In this document: positions 61,715 through 64,000 of the stretch, in pieces
Numbering within the stretch: position 1 is the first letter of the stretch
How the letters are laid out: every line of letters begins with the position of its first letter
NCBI RefSeq assembly: GCF_051962475.1
Contig: NZ_JBQCCF010000064.1
Location: forward strand, 62,001-126,000
Source: Dyella_A sp051962475
Lineage (GTDB): Bacteria; Pseudomonadota; Gammaproteobacteria; Xanthomonadales; Rhodanobacteraceae
Length of the DNA stretch: 64,000 nucleotides
Direction: 5' to 3'
Notes under the pieces: model-generated
The model's input: only the letters and a program-made list of their open reading frames with translations
What the model was told of the DNA's origin: nothing
The model's database searches: none
Program-made: the position numbers and the translations under genes

Positions 61715-63097
61715 TCAGCGCATCGGCGGCATGCCGCCGCCCATGCCACCCATGCCTTTCATCGCGCCGCGCATCTGCCGCATCAGGCCTTTGGTGCCGC
61801 CCTTGGCCAGCTTGGACATCATCTTTTCCATCTGCATGTACTGCTTGAGCAAGCGGTTGACGTCGGCCGGCTGGGTGCCCGAGCCGCGGGCCACGCGGGC
61901 GCGACGCGAGCCGTTGAGCAGATCCGGGTGACGGCGCTCCTTCTTGGTCATCGAACCGATGATCGCGACCATGCGCTTGAGCTCGTTGTCGTTGACCTTG
62001 GACTTGACGCTATCGGGCACGCTGGACATCCCCGGCAGCTTGTCCATCAGCCCGGCCAGGCCACCCATGTTGTTCATCTGCTCGAGCTGGTCGCGCATGT
62101 CGTTCAGGTCGAAGCGCTTGCCCTTCATCACCTTGGTGGCGAGCTTCTGCGCCTTGTCCTGGTCGACCTTGCGCTCGACCTCCTCGACCAGCGACAGCAC
62201 GTCGCCCATGCCCAGGATGCGCTGGGCGACGCGGTCCGGATGGAACGGCTCGAGCGCGTCGAGCTTCTCGCCGGCGCCCAGGAACTTGATCGGCCGACCG
62301 GTGACGTAGCGCACCGACAGCGCGGCACCGCCACGGGCGTCGCCGTCGGTCTTGGTCAGCACCACGCCGGTCAGCGGCAGCGCCTCGGCAAACACCTTGG
62401 CGGTGTTGGCAGCGTCCTGGCCGGTCATCGCGTCGACCACGAACAGCGTCTCGACCGGCGTGATCGCGGCGTGCAGCGCCTTGATCTCGTCCATCATCGC
62501 CTGGTCGACGCTGAGGCGACCAGCGGTATCGACCAGCAGCACATCGATGACCTCGCGCCGCGCGGCCGCGATCGCCGCCTTGGCGATGTCGATCGGATTC
62601 TGGCCGGCCTCGGAGGGGAAGAAGCTCACCCCGACCTGCCCGGCCAGCGTGCGCAGCTGCTCAATGGCCGCGGGGCGGTAGACGTCGCAGCTGACCACCA
62701 TCACGCGCTTCTTCTTGCGCTCGACGAGGAAGCGCGCCAGCTTGCCCACCGTAGTGGTCTTGCCCGCGCCCTGCAGGCCCGCCATCAGCACCACCGCTGG
62801 CGGCGTCTGGGCGAGGTTGAGCTCGGTGTTGACCGTGCCCATCACTGCGGTCAGCTCGTCGCTGACCACCTTCACCAGCGCCTGGCCCGGCGACAGGCTC
62901 TTGAGCACTTCCTGGCCGACCGCGCGCACCTTCACCCGCTCGATCAGCGCCTGCACCACCGGCAGCGCCACGTCCGCCTCGAGCAGGGCGATGCGCACCT
63001 CGCGCAGCGACTCGCGGATGTTTTCCTCGGTCAGCCGGCCGCGGCCGCGCAGGCGGTTGACGGTGGCGGAGAGGCGTTGGCTGAGCGACTCGAACAT
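61715..63097 (-). CDS. ffh: Signal recognition particle protein Ffh
   Basis: 460 residues. N domain, G domain (GLQGAGKTTTVGKLA, DTAGRL, TKTDGDARGG) and Met-rich M domain (MQMEKMMSKLAKG, ending GMGGMGGGMPPM). It binds signal sequences and 4.5S RNA. ATG at 63097; upstream in-frame text is noise. Divergent from the ypjD-like gene by about 107 bp. Confidence 0.97.
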   Translation of the reverse strand: MFESLSQRLSATVNRLRGRGRLTEENIRESLREVRIALLEADVALPVVQALIERVKVRAVGQEVLKSLSPGQALVKVVSDELTAVMGTVNTELNLAQTPPAVVLMAGLQGAGKTTTVGKLARFLVERKKKRVMVVSCDVYRPAAIEQLRTLAGQVGVSFFPSEAGQNPIDIAKAAIAAARREVIDVLLVDTAGRLSVDQAMMDEIKALHAAITPVETLFVVDAMTGQDAANTAKVFAEALPLTGVVLTKTDGDARGGAALSVRYVTGRPIKFLGAGEKLDALEPFHPDRVAQRILGMGDVLSLVEEVERKVDQDKAQKLATKVMKGKRFDLNDMRDQLEQMNNMGGLAGLMDKLPGMSSVPDSVKSKVNDNELKRMVAIIGSMTKKERRHPDLLNGSRRARVARGSGTQPADVNRLLKQYMQMEKMMSKLAKGGTKGLMRQMRGAMKGMGGMGGGMPPMR

Positions 63098-63204
63098 GGG
63101 TGAAAACCGTGGCGCGGAAAGTCGCCGATTATAGCGGGCGAGGCCTGCTACCGGCGAACTGCCCACCTGCACCGGCGCCAGGCGCTGTGCGACACTGCCG
63201 GGCC

Positions 63205-64000
63205 ATGATGCTTCCTGCCCTCAGCTCCCTCGCCATCGTCTTCTACCTTGCCGCCGCCGGTGCGCTGGCCTGGCCGCTGCTCGGGGACAACCGGCCCACG
63301 CAGCGCTGGCCGCTGGCCCTGGGCGCCCTCGCCGTGCTGCTGCATGCGGCGATCCTGCTGGGCATGCATCGCGGCGCGCTGGATCTGCACTTCTTCGCCG
63401 CGCTGTCACTGACCGCCTGCGTGGTTTCGGCGCTGACCTTGCTGGTGAACCTGTCGCGTCCGGTGGCGGCGCTCGGAGTCATCGTGTTCCCGCTGGCGGC
63501 GCTGCTGGTCGCCGCCGATGGCTTTCTCGCTCCGCCCACACTGCCGCAACCGATGGACTGGCAGATCAAGTTGCACGTCACCGTGGCCCTACTCGCCTTC
63601 AGCGTGCTGTCGATCGCGGCCGTGATGGCGATCGGCCTGGCAGTGCAGGAGCGCGGCCTGCGCCACCGCCAGTTCGGCCCCTGGCTGCGCGCCCTGCCGC
63701 CGCTGACACTTACCGAAAACCTGCTGTTCCAGCTGATCGGCGCCGGCTTCGCCCTGCTCACGCTCACCCTGGTCACCGGCGCGCTGTTTGTCGACAACCT
63801 GTTCGGCCAGCACCTGGTGCACAAGACGGTGCTGTCGATCATCGCCTGGCTGATCTTCGGCGCCCTGCTCTACGGCCGCTGGAAACACGGCTGGCGTGGG
63901 CGCCGCGCGGTGAACCTCACCTTGTCGGGCATGGTGCTGCTGGTGCTGGCGTTCTTCGGCACCAAGGCGGTGCTGGAACTGGTGTTGCACCGGGGCCTGT
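63205..64000 (+). CDS. ypjD: YpjD/CcsA-like inner membrane protein (partial at right edge)
   Basis: 265 codons visible, at least seven membrane helices. WQIKLHVTVALLAFSVLSIA and HKTVLSIIAWLIFGALLYGR with GWRGRRAVNLTLSG match the cytochrome c assembly (CcsA/YpjD) family, including conserved His. The ffh-ypjD pairing is common in gammaproteobacteria. The end lies beyond the window. Confidence 0.92.
   Translation, partial: MMLPALSSLAIVFYLAAAGALAWPLLGDNRPTQRWPLALGALAVLLHAAILLGMHRGALDLHFFAALSLTACVVSALTLLVNLSRPVAALGVIVFPLAALLVAADGFLAPPTLPQPMDWQIKLHVTVALLAFSVLSIAAVMAIGLAVQERGLRHRQFGPWLRALPPLTLTENLLFQLIGAGFALLTLTLVTGALFVDNLFGQHLVHKTVLSIIAWLIFGALLYGRWKHGWRGRRAVNLTLSGMVLLVLAFFGTKAVLELVLHRGL

Overview
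This is a gene-dense, GC-rich chromosomal segment with the gene content of a gammaproteobacterium of the Xanthomonadales/Lysobacterales. The strongest taxonomic marker is the arginine pathway. It has an N-acetylornithine carbamoyltransferase, an N-acetylcitrulline-type deacetylase and a fused N-acetylglutamate kinase/synthase, a combination known from Xanthomonas and relatives. A long histone-H1-like DksA, a FimX-like protein and several 'GTAGGAGCGC' palindromic repeats fit the same group. A Rhodanobacteraceae member (Dyella, Luteibacter, Rhodanobacter or similar) is my inference, not a demonstrated identity.

Region 1 (1-24.9 kb, all minus strand) is a type VI secretion locus read right to left. 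It starts with a receptor-type Ser/Thr kinase and a phosphorylation-type ECF sigma factor. These are followed by tssB, tssC, hcp, tagJ, tssE, tssF, tssG and clpV, then an accessory block, then PAAR, a TPR-methyltransferase, vgrG, a small unknown protein and an FHA protein that runs off the left edge. tssJ, K, L, M and A are not in the window. The accessory block (5.6-11.1 kb) is the most unusual part. It holds three different deaminase-fold proteins with H/CAE plus CxxC zinc motifs, a beta-beta-alpha-metal nuclease, a small protein with the Cys/His spacing of CheD-type deamidases, and two unrecognised proteins. These look like effector candidates, and no immunity gene is evident.

Region 2 (25-28.9 kb, plus strand) has a small exported protein, kynureninase and gamma-glutamyltransferase, ending in two palindromic repeats.

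Region 3 (29.2-42.2 kb, minus strand) is the arginine/proline operon: argF', a PaiB-like protein, an OsmC-like protein, argG, a GNAT, argE', argB, argC, argH, a cupin, then two tandem proB genes and proA. Its leader contains an Arg-rich short ORF, an 8-bp potential antiterminator and an 11-bp terminator, which is the layout of ribosome-mediated attenuation. argE' carries an in-frame palindromic repeat insertion.

Region 4 (42.3-64 kb) is housekeeping and mixed: a glycine-zipper lipoprotein-like protein, cysS, sufE, an arsenic operon (arsR-arsC-acr3-arsH), dksA, yidD, an M23 peptidase, folE2, a phytoene/squalene-synthase-like gene, a HAD phosphatase, ubiG, a YciI-like gene, an mtaD-type deaminase, efp with divergent epmB, a fimX-like gene, the rpsP-rimM-trmD-rplS operon, ffh and a partial ypjD/ccsA-like membrane gene.
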